A DNA stretch of 64,000 nucleotides from Acephala macrosclerotiorum (GCA_014904845.1 MU119379.1:52105-116104), one strand, 5' to 3'; counted from the stretch's first letter, positions 44,051-56,017 are shown. Notes: generated by a model from the letters alone, not told the origin. Program-made: numbers and translations.

Positions 44051-45471
44051 ATGGACGAGTTCTCTCAGCAGACGTCGCAACTCAACATTTCCGACACAAA
44101 CATGTCGGACACAGACATGTGCGACATACCACAAAATTCCCAAACTCCCTTCGACCCTCACGAGATCGCTTCCATCCTCTCAGAATACTACCAATTGATG
44201 GCTCGTATGCGATACTTCTCTCCTGACGGTATCAAGTACCCGCCTCACGATCCTCCCATCGACGTTGAACTAGCGAAGTCACTGGATCTCGAGCCACAAG
44301 TTATCGAACTGCTACAGGTTCTTCCTTATGTTGAGGGCCTGAACAACGAAGACGAATTCATCGCCGGTGGAAGCTTCGCCGATTTCAGACGGAAGAGGGT
44401 GCTTGAGCAATCGCGAGATCCAGACTATGTGTGCCCGACGGGAGACTATGAGGAGGAGAATGGGAAGTACGTGATGCCATGGATGTTGGTGTTGAATGAA
44501 TGTGGAAATCATGGAAGCATCATGTATTTCAATACAAGAAACAGTGAGTGAATCCCATATAGACTTGTCTGCAGTCCTCTCTTCTGAAAATTCATTGTTC
44601 CACTCAGCACAGAACAATAAGTATTAACATGAAGACAGGCCACATCACAATGGTTTGGCAAGGGGGCGCCGGTGGAGGATGTGCGGACCCCTACTTCCGG
44701 GGAAAGACTAACACCGGTGAAGAAGAGTCACACGAAATCAACCATAATCGCATCGAAGGCTTTCCCAGTCGGCCTGCTAAAGACCTCTTCGCCGACTTCA
44801 CCAATCGTCTCATGACACTTGAATGGATCCCATTCAACACCTACGGTCCTCGAATATTTGACGAGCAGTCTAAAGACGAGTACCCGGATCTCAAATTGCT
44901 GTTTCAGACGTATGGCTGGCCTGGTGAGTTGGATAGTGAGGGCTTTGATGCCGCGAGTAGGAGGTGGAAGGAGTTTAATCGGGTGAGGAGTGATGCGCAG
45001 GATTTGTTGAAAAAGGCTGGTCAGTATGACAGCGAGGCCAAGAGACTCAGAAAAGAGCTTGAAAAGACTCTCGGGAAGAAGAGAAATGGTGTGTGGGATG
45101 AAGATGTCGCGAGGACGCCGGAGGGTGTTGCGAAGATGGAAGAACGAATCCGAGTCTGGCAACAAAATCTGGAATGGCAGGAGAAACTCAGAGACGAAGC
45201 AAGAGAGGAAGCAGAAGGCGTTCACGATTGGGATTCGGCACTCGAAAAGGCCTGGAAGAAGAACATCAGCGGCAATATCGCATATCATCAGAGAAATCTG
45301 GACTGGCTTCGAGGCGATGGGGCGAAGTATGCTACCGAGGAGAAGATTCGGGAGCTGGAGGTTGGAATTCTGGAATTAGAGGAGAGGTTTCAGGATGTCG
45401 ACGCTCTTCCAAAGACTGCATTTGATGCCATAAAGCCCCAGCCAGATCGACGATGGCTGTCCTGTCGGTAA
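44051..45471 (+). CDS. Uncharacterised protein, soluble paralogue of the 434-residue neighbour
   Basis: Exons 44,051-44,543 and 44,639-45,471 give 441 residues in phase (GTGAGT donor, GACAG acceptor). The start is chosen at cacaATGG. The domain shared with the minus-strand neighbour begins at EYYQLMARMRYFSPDGIKYP, followed by DVELAKSLDLEPQVIELLQ and LPYV, then FADFRRKRVLEQSRDPDY. The next part contains HITMVWQGGAGGGCADPYF. The C-terminal 130 residues are highly charged and helical (AKRLRKELEKTLGKKRNG) and unlike the neighbour, so the two genes differ at both ends. There is no clear signal peptide from this start; a longer frame upstream would have one, but lacks an ATG. Confidence 0.75.
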
Positions 45472-45687
45472 TCTCACGCTGGTGCGCCAATACATTCCGC
45501 GGAAGAGATCTCGAACAACAACATGTCTCAAATCCAGTCGCGCTCACAATGTCCCATCATTGGTCGATCTCATGAATGCAAGATCTTTTAGGTAAGCTTA
45601 ATCAAGTTTCAGTAAAACTTCCAACGTTTTCAAACCCCAACATTCTCACTAAACAAACTCACCAAGAACCAACATTCAAAAGTCCCA

Positions 45688-46126
45688 ATGCATCAGCTTA
45701 ACACACTCATCCTTTCGGCATGGTTGGCCGCATTTGCCAACGCTGAAAACATCTGTCGCAGCATTCATATCACACCAGACAGCGGAGACCAACCATAGAC
45801 TATCGTCCTCGCCTTTGGTAGTTCAATTTCTACAATCAAGGAGCCTTTACCCAAAGCTCCATATTTATATTCAGCTCGTCTATCGCACCACCAAAACTGA
45901 TCCTATCTTCCACCCACAACGCGCCTCCAACCTCAACATCCGCAATCGCTCAAACTAGCTGCATTCACCAGACCGACCCTACAACCCCAGCGCACAGTTC
46001 AACACCAGCCAATTCAAATATACCCAGATTTACATCGGATGCAGCTACACGGAAAACCACCCGAATCCTGGGAACGTATTTCCGGCACCAATGATTCTAA
46101 CACACAGAGCGCTTGCACAGCTTTGA
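45688..46126 (+). pseudogene. Relic of a small secreted-protein gene
   Basis: ATG 45,688 starts a typical signal peptide (LNTLILSAWLAAFANAE) that runs into a stop after 36 residues. Coding-like sequence goes on in another frame through a TAG at 45,956 to NTSQFKYTQIYIGCSYTEN and a final TGA at 46,124. I read it as a frameshifted secreted protein of about 140 residues, family unknown. The 36-residue product could also be real. Confidence 0.35.
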
Positions 46127-46529
46127 CAAATTGAATGCAATGGTTTTTAAATCATGCGTATCTCACTGTGGATCTGCATCTGGTGCGACAAGAGGCTGGG
46201 ATAGTTTGGGAATGTGTTGCCTTCTAGGACGGGATTAGGAATGGAAACTATTTCATTGTTAAGAATTCGAGTATCTTGATTGCGTATAAGTATGATGTTG
46301 AGGGTCTGAAATGTCACAGCGTTCGTTGAACTTCGTTCAATCGGGCTTGGGTTTTTTTTTTGTCCGAATTTATGGTGCATATTGGGACTTCGGAGCTGAA
46401 TTGGAGGACTTAGTGAGAATTTGCAACTGTTCAATTAGAATCAAAATATCTGGTATTATTCTATGCCAACCAGCTATCAAGTACACATCATTGTCTCCCT
46501 ATTCCTCTAATAGGCATTCTCATCTTTTC
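46127..46529. other. Intergenic region
   Basis: Between the secreted-protein relic and the stop of the HETAH gene. A run of nine T near 46,353; nothing else recognised. Confidence 0.35.
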
Positions 46530-49500
46530 TCACTTCGGAGAAATAGTCAATCCCTCAGTGATAATATAATCCCCATCACTATCCTCATCAACGTCCACGT
46601 CCATCGTATCATCCACCTTAGCCATTGCCTTCGCTTTCGCCTTATTAAACGCCTCCAATTGGGCCTGCGCCGCCTTAAGCTTAGACGCAGCCGTCTCCTC
46701 CTTTTTCTTCGGAGGAGGACTAAGCACACCCGCCAAAGATGAAAACGCACCAGTAAAAGAGGACAATGCCTTCGGAGGACTAAGCATCCCAGCAATACTT
46801 TTGCCTGTATTGATAACGCCCTGCATCGTATCTGAGAGTTGTTGTTCGATGTCCATCTGATCATTATCATGCTCATTGCCCGAACTCGTATTTGTCTTCG
46901 GTGAGAAGACTGGTTTTGGGGGTGTAGTTGGCGGGACGAAATTCGTGTTTGGCTTTGCAGGTATAATTGGTTTTGGTGGTGGAGACAATGTGGTGTTTAG
47001 TTTTGCTGGCACAATGGGCTTCGGTGGCCCAGTTGATATCGTATTTTGCTTTGGTGGCATAACTGCTTTTGTTGGCGAAGTTTGGGATGGCGGGGCCATG
47101 AATTGAGATAATGTCATGTTCCCTTTTGAATATATTGGGCTTCCGCTGTCGCTGCTGAGTGGCGGCGATGGTACCTTTGGTTGGGGGACGATGAGGACGC
47201 CGTCTGCTATTTGCCTATTTCTTTTCTTAATCAACCAGGATCGAGAATACTCTGTTCGGTCAGCTTCATCGATAGGCCATAGCATTCTTGCGATGCCTTT
47301 TGGACCAAGTCTAGATGAATAGTCAGTAATAATCATAACAATAACCTCGCTCCCTGCACGTAAGGGAGAGGTCAGGAGATATAACTCACGTCAATTGCCT
47401 TAGGTCGCGGTCGTAGATGAACTTCTCACCTTCTGCGAGCGTGTTGATGACGTCTGCTATCTCATCTCTGGTAATCCGTCCATCAGGTGGAAGACCACGG
47501 TTGACATAACACCTCAAAGTCTCGAAATCGATATCTCTGAATTCTCCAAAGACCATATACATGCTTGTCCTGAAGTCCTTTCGGTTAATCTCAGTGCGAA
47601 AATTTTGTAACATCAGTTTATTAGGGTTCGGTCTCCTTGAAATCCGGAACGGAGTCGGTGGTCCCCATCCCGTTGATATTTTAGTGATCATCCCGGTTCC
47701 AGGGAAAGGTTCGTATTGAAAGAGTTCCTTCTTCGTGTTACAGCAATGGAGGAAGTTACGAAATGTTTCAGCAGAGAAGTTTAGGCCACCGCGGTCGAGG
47801 ATGTAGCGGTACAGAGTCGGTTCTGGGATATCAAAGTCCATTGAGTCAAATGCGAGTTTCAACGGGTCTCGATTATCAAGACAATATTTCTTAATTTCTT
47901 CGTAGCGCGGACAGACGCATGGATATGTTTCTGGTGGATCGATTGTTGGCATAGTGGCTGCTTGGCTGGGGAAAACGGTGGCATTTACTAGAGCGCTCAA
48001 CTCCCCCATCGAATCCAAAATCTGGGTGGCTTTCGCTAGCCGTGTATTCTCTCTTGTAACAGCTTCTCTACCTTTGTCATCCAAGGAAGCCATTATTGGA
48101 CCAGGCACATACATGCTTTGTAACATGCCTGCCAGTTGCGCTAGTTGTGTGAGATTACGAGGATCTGGGTCTTTGATTTCAAATTGAGTTCCGACGGTGA
48201 GAGGAGCCATCACAGTCCCGGCTGCCCCAAAACTCTTAATCATGTGGTCCCATTTCTCCTTCTTGAATAGATCTTTGAACCAAAATGTAGGGACTGGCCA
48301 GTATTCGATGTTATAATATGGATCGGGCATAGATGGTGGGCGGTCGTTAACGTAGCTAATATTTGTGAAAGTGCTTCGCGAATATTGCTCGTTACATTCT
48401 GTGAAGAAGCTCGATTTCATGACGCCCATGTTAGGAATACCTGGACCTCCGCCGTTGTAGCTACTCGAACTGATATCTAGTGGCTGACCTCCCCACATCT
48501 AGAAATTGTCAGCTACTGTGAAGTTTAGTGCAATTATTGAAGGAGTTTATACCTTATCTTCCAATGACCATCCCAGTTCTGGCAAGATTTCTCCTTCGAA
48601 ATATGGCTCTCCCTGGATTTTGAACATGATGTCTTCATCATAATGATGCCTCCACACGGCGTGCTGCATCTGATTAGCTTTTATCCCTAGCGAGGTTGGA
48701 ACAATACTTACAGCAGTTTCATGCACAAGAGTAGCCGCAATCCGAAACTGTTGATAAAGTCTATCAAAAGAGACATGTTAGCAATTCGCCCAACAAGATT
48801 CATTCGAGATTACTCACCTCTCATCTTCATTCAAACCTCCCGTCACCAACGGTTGCAACATCTCAATAGCAAGACCCACACTGATATGTCCCGCTACTAC
48901 CTCCCTCGAATAAGTACTTCCGGTAATACCGAAAGTCCCCGTGTCGCTAGTAGCAGCCCCAGTTTCACTTAGGCAGTACCCGCTCCAGAGATAGAAATGA
49001 ATTTTATCAGCCGCGTTACGGAGCTTGGATTGAAGTAGTTGAATATTGAGAACGTTCATGTATTCGCTTTCTGAACGCCTGTGAAATGAGTACAAAACCT
49101 TATTCATATCTTCAAGGCCCTTACGACTATCGGCGATCTCTAAGAATTCGCCGTAGAAGAGCGCATCCCACCTATTCCGCATTAGATCCCATTACAAAAC
49201 ATTCGGTAGGGGATAACCAGGGAACACTTACCAAGGAAAATGCTTCGCACTAGTAATGAGCAACGAAGCAAGTTGAACACAAGGTTCCAAAACCTGCCAA
49301 ATAGCATCATTCTCAGCCTACGATCCAAAAATTAGCATCATCCCGAATCCAAAGAGGCAGAAACACTCACCAACCAATACCCTACAGCCTCACCCCTTAT
49401 CGGAATCGGCCCCCTATGCCTCGGAATATCCTTCCGCTTCTCCCAATTCCCTCTCGCATACAACGGGTGTACTGGATTATCCAACCTCCCTCCATACCCA

Positions 49501-49931
49501 TCCGCCGCCGTCCCATGCACGAAATTCGTCCATCCATCACTCGCATCATACGGATCCTGACCATTAACCCCAGCCAAAACCCCCAAACTCTCCAACTCCC
49601 CCGCACTAAACCCATAAAACCTCCTCTTCTGATAATTATGCACCCTCCTCTTCCCCAGGTTCTTCAGTCCAGGAGTTAAAGGTGTAAGCCCGGATTTTTT
49701 GGTCCCGTAGAGGGGGGAGTGGGTGATGTCTGCGTTAGTGTAGGTTGGGTGGGAGTATCTTTTTGCGAGAGAGGTGAGGGGGAGGAGTTTGCGGGTTCGT
49801 TCCACTGGATTATGTTAGTGTGGGATGATGAGGGAGAGAAGGGAGGGCAGAAGAGGGCAAGGAAATGGAGGAAGGGCACCTTTTGGGCGGAGCTGCCATG
49901 TTTTGTCTGCGTAATTTTGGGGGTTGGCCAT
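46530..49931 (-). CDS. 991-residue protein with an HETAH zinc-metalloprotease-type motif
   Basis: Eight minus-strand exons join in phase: 49,931-49,880, 49,804-49,371, 49,317-49,232, 49,171-48,818, 48,760-48,712, 48,663-48,553, 48,498-47,390 and 47,310-46,530; introns are 48-79 bp. Residues 322-326 read HETAH inside RIAATLVHETAHAVW, a hydrophobic helix carrying the HExxH zinc motif; the intron between exons 5 and 6 falls within the motif. The third zinc ligand is not evident, so protease activity is an inference. Residues about 363-732 contain no known domain. The last 260 residues are Pro/Ser/Thr-rich with repeats of PPKP(I/V)xPAK and an acidic end, probably disordered. Similar long HETAH proteins appear common in leotiomycete-type fungi (recollection, not checked). 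No signal peptide. Confidence 0.8.
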
Positions 49932-50333
49932 CTTGATGGTTGTTAAGTTGTGTCTAAGTACCGAGATGTGGAATGACAGTCAGTGTTGGTGTTGATTGAG
50001 TGCAATGGCTTGGCAAGTCTTGGGGATTGGGAGTTTGACCAGAAGGTCAAAGAACGTAGTGGGAGACAAAAGCGACAATTGAGCGAGTTACCGCATTCGG
50101 AAACCCGAATGAAGAATGAGAACAATAAACGCATGCAGGCGTTGGCTTTTAACAAATGAAATGCGCACCGTTTGATATTGCCGTTGCTTATCACAATTCT
50201 TGAGTCGCGTTGATGACACCAAGGGCACCGTTGTCAGTACGAGGCAGATACACACCCCGCGAATTCTTTTGTGGCCTAGCAGCAATCCTAGCTACCCGTC
50301 TATGATACACGCCAACCCAAGTATGCTCCCCAA
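49932..50333. other. Intergenic region
   Basis: Upstream of the HETAH gene and downstream of the splicing-factor gene. No gene seen. Confidence 0.4.
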
Positions 50334-53264
50334 TTACTCCAATTTTCCCACAACGATATTGAGAATCTCCTCCAAGTTTTTGCTGGCATTCTTGGGGTCC
50401 TTCGAAACATGTTGCCAGACTTCACCATGCCTTGGCTCGCTTAGCGTCAACTTTGCGACGACATCTGCTCGTTTCTCCTTCAATATGATATTAGCATTGA
50501 TTTGAGCGGCGACGTATGAATTACTTACTTCAGTGCCGTGCTGCAACAAGAACTTGTAATACCATGCCCACGTGTCGCCAAGATCGCTATCAAGAAGGAT
50601 TGCCTTCTCGAACCAATTCTGTGCCTTCTCCAACCGTCGCTCGCCCCAGAATATACGCGCAATTGTGACGAATAGGATTGGGTCGTTGTCGACTTTCTTG
50701 ATAGCTTCCAATGCTCTAGGTTTTCGTTGGGTTCGTGCTTCGAGGTGCCAAATCGACTCGGTGTACAGAAGACCACTGTTTGGTACCTGTTGTAATGCCT
50801 GAGCCATGAGATTCTTCGCTTGGCTGATGTTGTTTCCACGTCGTTCCAGTCTTACGGACTCGGTCCAGAGCTCTGGTGACTTTGGAACAGCCAACCGAGC
50901 ACGATCAAGAATACCACGAGCCTTGACGATGTTGCCAGCTTTCTCCTCAAGTCGTGAGTAGAGAAGCCAGAGCGGAACTGATTTTGTGCATGCTTTGGTA
51001 CCAGTGCCATAGGCTTCGCGAGCTTGAGGTAATTTTCCTTCGCCTTCGTAGATTTGACCCTTCATCATCCACAACTTAGCAGCACCAGGAAACAGTTGCA
51101 AGGCCTGATTGACCAAGTCAAGGGCTGCATCAGGATTTCCAAGTTGTCGCTCGAACGCCACACTCTTCATCCATACTCGATCAGTTGGTGCTTCTTGTCG
51201 TGCTGTCTTCAGAAGTTCTCGAGCTTGGTCTGGTTGTTGGTTTTCAGCTTCCAACTTGACAGCCGCAAGCCAAATGTCTTCGTTGTTGGGGTTTTGGTTG
51301 AAGGCACGGCCCAAGACCCGTCTGGCGTTGTCAATCTCTCCAGCCTGCCACTTCTCCTTTGCCAACATCATCCAGAGAACCTCGCTCTGCGGGCATGCTT
51401 CGACAGCCTTCTCAAGTAGCTGCCAAAGAGCCTCTTTCGTGCCGTGATTCTTCTCCAAGTCCGCGGCAGCTAGCCATAACTTTCTGCTGTTAACGAAAAC
51501 TCGTAAAGCGTAAGCATAGATGGCGCGTGCAGTCTCGTACTTTCCACGGCCAATACTAGAGCGAGCATCTTCCATCCATATGTCCTTTCGATCATCATCT
51601 TCGTCAAGACCCCATCCCAGAGTTTCTCTGATAATGTTTCCGCATGTCAAAATGGCGTCTTCCTCCTCACACTTCTCTGCTTCAGTGATCCATTCTTCTC
51701 GCTTCAACATTGCAGATTCCTTAGCAAGTGCCTGGACAGCACGCTTCATGACATTGACCTTCGCTGCATTACCCATTTGTTCTTGAAGACGAGCAGCAGC
51801 AATCCAGATCTCATGGGACGTAGGAATGGCCTTTCGAGCCTTGTTGAGGACCTTCTGCGCATTTTCTGAGCTCTCCAATCGTGCTAGAGCAAGCCAGAGC
51901 TCAACTGACAAAGGGATGATTTCTGTAGCTTTGGCGAGCAGGAGCTTAGCATCAGAAGGATCTTCTTCCAAATTTACAGCTTCCTTCCAAAGCATGACCG
52001 ATTGTGGAATGTGATCCAGAGCTTGTCGGATGACTCGCTTTTTGCGCATTGGATCGACTTCTAATTTCATAGCCTCAGTCCAGAGCCGTACAGACGAATT
52101 GTTGGCCTTGATGGCAGCGGCAGCGATGATCTTGGCATTTCGGTTGTCATTCAATCTGATGTTCTCCAACCATGCATCCTCACTCTTCGGACAGAATTCA
52201 CAGCCTCTTGCGATGAGATTGCGAGCCGCTACAGTTTTCCCGGCCAACTCCTCGAGTCTAGCAGCAGCAATCCAGCCAGGAGCATGCTTGGGATTCGTCT
52301 TGATAACGGACTCCAGTAGGACTCGCGCTCTGTTGATATCACCAACTTGTGCTTCTCCCTCATTGATTTGTGACTTCGCAAGACTGGTGAGATAGCCCTT
52401 AGGATCGATATTCGTAGCACTTCCAGCGACTGAATCAGTACCCGTAGATGCCTGGTCCAGCCTGACCTTCAGAACTTTGTCTCGAGCTGCTCCAATATCC
52501 GCGAAATTTGTCATGGTACCATCTGCTCCATCTCCTCCTGCCGGCGCATCGTCTGCGACTGTCGTTCCAAGCTCCGAGGAATCTCGTGCACCAGCGATAA
52601 CACTGTCGGGTACAGCATAGAATCTTTGTCGCAAAGCTTGCTTGCTCCTTCGATTCTTGCCTGTCAAATCTCCAACTTCTGGCAGATTTGCCCAATCTTC
52701 ATCGCTGACGGTACTAAGTGCTCTCTTCAGATCTGCGAATTGTTGCTGGATCTTGGGGTTATTTCGTTCGTATTCCTCTCGTTCGGCCTGTTCTCGTGCT
52801 TCCCTGTAGGTAGAAACGTCGGTAATCTGCTCATCTATTTGCTTATATGATAAACAATCTGTCTTGAGGGTTGGATTAGGGCATGAACGAAATGGGAGGA
52901 CCAACCTTCTGGCTTTCCGCCGCCTGTCCATCTTCTCGTCTACCTCTTGATAGATGCGATCTGCTTCGTCGTCATCTTTGTCGTACGCGCCGCCCGCAAA
53001 CAAGCCGACCTCGTTCTCGGGATCTTGAAATCGCTCATCGTCGTCGTCTTCCTCCTTCTTCTCAGGCGCCCCGTATGCTGTGGGTGCTGCGGCTCCAAGT
53101 TGTGCGGCGCGCTTTGCGAGAGCCTCTTTGATCTGGTCTTCGCTGGGGCCTTCTCTGGCAGGACCAAGATCTGAACGTGTTGTGAACCCAGTGGCACCAC
53201 GACCGAGACCTGCGACATAGTTCTCGGGTGCAGGCTGGTTGAGGAAGTCTCTTCGTCCAGACAT
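50334..53264 (-). CDS. prp1: Pre-mRNA splicing factor Prp1/PRP6 (U4/U6.U5 tri-snRNP)
   Basis: Exons 53,264-52,906, 52,803-50,529 and 50,477-50,334 give 925 residues, the normal length for the family. The N-terminal PRP1 domain starts SGRRDFLNQPAPENYVAGLG and includes RRRKARREAREQAEREEYER (across intron 1) and NPKIQQQFADLKRAL. From about residue 250 the protein is a chain of HAT/TPR-like helical repeats (for example IWIAAARLQEQMG, LWLALARLESSE), ending SEPRHGEVWQHVSKD. The protein bridges U5 and U4/U6 in the tri-snRNP and is essential. Both introns (102 and 51 bp) are multiples of three without stops, so an unspliced message stays open; the family pattern favours removal of both. The start at 53,264 is chosen because the longer upstream frame has no family support. 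Confidence 0.95.
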   Translation of the reverse strand: MSGRRDFLNQPAPENYVAGLGRGATGFTTRSDLGPAREGPSEDQIKEALAKRAAQLGAAAPTAYGAPEKKEEDDDDERFQDPENEVGLFAGGAYDKDDDEADRIYQEVDEKMDRRRKARRLVLPFRSCPNPTLKTDCLSYKQIDEQITDVSTYREAREQAEREEYERNNPKIQQQFADLKRALSTVSDEDWANLPEVGDLTGKNRRSKQALRQRFYAVPDSVIAGARDSSELGTTVADDAPAGGDGADGTMTNFADIGAARDKVLKVRLDQASTGTDSVAGSATNIDPKGYLTSLAKSQINEGEAQVGDINRARVLLESVIKTNPKHAPGWIAAARLEELAGKTVAARNLIARGCEFCPKSEDAWLENIRLNDNRNAKIIAAAAIKANNSSVRLWTEAMKLEVDPMRKKRVIRQALDHIPQSVMLWKEAVNLEEDPSDAKLLLAKATEIIPLSVELWLALARLESSENAQKVLNKARKAIPTSHEIWIAAARLQEQMGNAAKVNVMKRAVQALAKESAMLKREEWITEAEKCEEEDAILTCGNIIRETLGWGLDEDDDRKDIWMEDARSSIGRGKYETARAIYAYALRVFVNSRKLWLAAADLEKNHGTKEALWQLLEKAVEACPQSEVLWMMLAKEKWQAGEIDNARRVLGRAFNQNPNNEDIWLAAVKLEAENQQPDQARELLKTARQEAPTDRVWMKSVAFERQLGNPDAALDLVNQALQLFPGAAKLWMMKGQIYEGEGKLPQAREAYGTGTKACTKSVPLWLLYSRLEEKAGNIVKARGILDRARLAVPKSPELWTESVRLERRGNNISQAKNLMAQALQQVPNSGLLYTESIWHLEARTQRKPRALEAIKKVDNDPILFVTIARIFWGERRLEKAQNWFEKAILLDSDLGDTWAWYYKFLLQHGTEVSNSYVAAQINANIILKEKRADVVAKLTLSEPRHGEVWQHVSKDPKNASKNLEEILNIVVGKLE

Positions 53265-53896
53265 GGTTGCTGTGAACTTGGAAGGTCGTGGTGGGGAAGG
53301 CTTCTGGAGGTCAACACCAGAATAAAAAGTGGAGGCCGGGCAAGCTGAGTCACGTGTGCCAAGCCTTTGCCGCTTTTGGGAAAATATATCCGCAGCGATT
53401 TTCCGCACTTGATGCATGTGTCCCTCTTTCCAGCTCGTATGACCTACACCGCACAAAATTAGGAATGCTTTTCTTGACTCTCGGCAGTGACTGCCGCCCA
53501 AGACCAGAGGGTCCATTGCTACCCCCACGTACTTAGGTGCGCAGCATGTGTTCTCGGAAGAGGAGACAAGTGGTTGAGTCCCTGGCTATTGAGTCTCAGC
53601 TGAATCCTGCGTGGACCGGGCCCTGTGGCCCGAGTAAGGCTTGACTAGGGAATTGCACTTTCGAATCGACGTGTTGTGTATCGTGGCGCAACAAGGAGTC
53701 AGCATGCATTGGTTCTAAGTGGTTCGCTTGACCAAGTCAGGTCAAGGTCCAGCCTTGCTTTCAAATGTTTGAAATACTCCATACTCCCCTTCCCGTTCTG
53801 CCAAATCCCACTCTCTTGGTTGAAGGTTCATGTATTATTCTTGAATTATTGTTGCTTCTACTTGCCAATCAGATCTAGATCCCGCGGAAACCTGCC
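53265..53896. promoter_or_regulatory. Divergent promoter region between prp1 and the Clr5 relic
   Basis: About 630 bp, no gene recognised; should contain the prp1 promoter on the minus strand. Confidence 0.4.
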
Positions 53897-56017
53897 ATGG
53901 AGGTTGATCACTACGACGCGTTCTCCGTCTCAAGCACCGAGAAAGGGAAGACGACATCCTCCGAGTGTACATTTTCGAAGACAGCACGTTAGGTTTGACC
54001 ATGGAAATGATTGAACAAAAACACGGTTTCACAGCCTCGTGAGTGAAGTCAACTCATATTTGACTTTGTATACGAGTTGGTTGGCAGGCTACTCACGTTA
54101 GTGCGCGGAAATGGAAGTTGAAGTTCATGGAGTGGAGCTTCGAAAAGAATCTCACTGAGAAGGAGATGAGAATAATCGTTGCTAAGGCAGAAAAACGTCT
54201 TCGAGAGAATGGCAAAGGCACTGCGTTCTTCTATCAAGGCAGAATGGCGCCCCCTACCAAGATTGCAAAGTGTATGGAAACGCAGTTTCCAAATGACTTA
54301 TCGCCAATGCCTCCTATTGCCGGCAATTTTAGTACCCATCAATCCCCGGATTTCCTCTGACATTTTGTCAAAGCAACACCAGCAGCTATTGCATATTTTA
54401 CTCCACATTCTCCAGACGACAACGAAGATATCTCCATGGATATTTTGGAGCACTCAGCCGGGGGAGATGAAGACATATCCACGGACGGTTTAGACCACTT
54501 CATCAGAGAGCGACTTGATTCCAACAATAATTTGGTCATGTCAAGACATGCATCAGAAGCGGGCCATGCCTCCGGCCATCGGGGGCAAGATACACAAGGC
54601 GAACCATTCCTAGTTGCAACTGCGACCTTTGTAGGACCCCCGCGTCGGCCATTTGGAGCTCTTGGTCAAATCTTCAATCGCTATGAAAGTAAGTTGTATC
54701 ATTACCTGTCTCGTTCCCCTGTCTTGGCTAACAGTTGTTCTAGGCATAAACTTAATCCCATCTGTGGAAGATCTGCTAGCCGTGCTTACTTTCCAGTCTA
54801 TGGAGATCGCCGATCGTGAAGCTGCATATCAGTATTGCTGTCTTGAAGTCGAGCGTGAAGAGACAAGGTGGCGCTTCTAACCTGTCTTCACCTGCGGGCT
54901 GCTTCTCACGTCCAACCTCGAAAAGTACTGTTCGGAGCTTCGTGTTACACTACTGGCCGAACTAGAACTAGGCATGGAGAAATCTGGGCCAGTGGCCCTA
55001 TTCGAACATTTGAGTGAAGCATTGACTTTGAACAAGGACTATCGACGCGCCGCTGCCTTTGCTAGAATATATTGTCAGCACGTAGATTTTGTTCCTCTTG
55101 AAGTCTACTGCGAATTTGCTATCGGTCGGTGGCTCTACCACAGAGACCTGTTTGAGGAAGCGATACTATTTCTATAGTCCACTCTTTCGTCGTGTCTTGA
55201 CAAGCTAGATAGTCCGGTACTTTTGGACGATATGGCATACGATACTGTGGAAATGCTGCAAGAATCGATCGAGGAGTCCGACTCACAAGAGCGATGGTGG
55301 AATGGTATACAGCCAACTTCCACTCAACAGTCATTTCCAGAAAGCATCTCGATTCACGACAAAATAGTGAAGGTCGTCAAGCTTGGGGAACTCTACTCGA
55401 GAAATCAAGCTTTCGACACAGCGCAATGCATATTCAATTTCATACAAAACTGGGTTCTACAATCACTCCCGAATATGATGAACTCTACAGAAAAAGCCGG
55501 CATTCTCGTCACTATAGCAGACTATTCTCGACGCAATATGTGCTTCGACAATATAGCAACACCCTCATCAAGGCAGTGGAGCCTCTTATTCTAGAAGAGC
55601 CATCAACGAGGTGCAAACATTGTATCAATCAAATCCACCAATTTCTTCACTGCATATCGAGAGCCATTGGGCAGGAGGAATCTGTCACTGATGCTCAAAA
55701 GTCAAGTACTTTCGATGTGATCATCAAGCAATTGATGCCCTGCGTGCTGGATGATAGTGGAGGTCAGGGGTTGGTGCAGCATCTACCTGTCTGCAAGGAT
55801 TCATCATACCGTAGGGGCGTCAAATTTCGAGAAGATGTGATCAAACGTACGGTCAGGGGATTGCTGGGACTGGAGCTGATGACATCGGAGGGCTCATTTT
55901 TCTTGAAGACGGCACGAAGGGGTTGTCGTTTGAGTTGGAGTAGGCATATGGGAGTTCTAATTAGGCAGGCCATTCGAATTCACCACAATACCTCGGCCTT
56001 GACTAGAAGAGGGTAAA
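53897..56017 (+). pseudogene. Clr5-domain protein gene, decayed
   Basis: After ATG 53,897 a frame break leads into DDILRVYIFEDSTLGLTMEM and EQKHGFTAS. An intron (GTGAGT...CGTTAG, about 54,039-54,106) follows, then RKWKLKFMEWSFEKNLTEKE; together these are the Clr5 domain of ascomycete proteins. Later blocks are TPAAIAYFTPHSPDD, FIREERLDS-like sequence, an intron at 54,689-54,744, then GPVALFEHLSEALTLNKDY and KHCINQIHQFLHCI. The long middle is interrupted by a TAG at 55,175 and by a frameshift near 55,555, so the gene is probably dead. It is paralogous to 57,462-59,338: the first intron position, TP(A/V)(A/T)IAYFTP and GPVAL are shared. Clr5 proteins are nuclear in the few cases studied; the domain may bind DNA. 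Confidence 0.65.

Noticed and set aside
44728..45288. 186-codon minus-strand frame
   Set aside because: Antisense to the second exon of the 441-residue protein; its composition is the complement of a Lys/Glu-rich helix.
52860..52905. A shorter prp1 intron ending at CATATAAG (about 52,842) instead of CTACAG (52,804)
   Set aside because: It would leave about 13 extra residues between RRKAR and EAREQAER, which the family does not have; the longer intron joins these blocks exactly.
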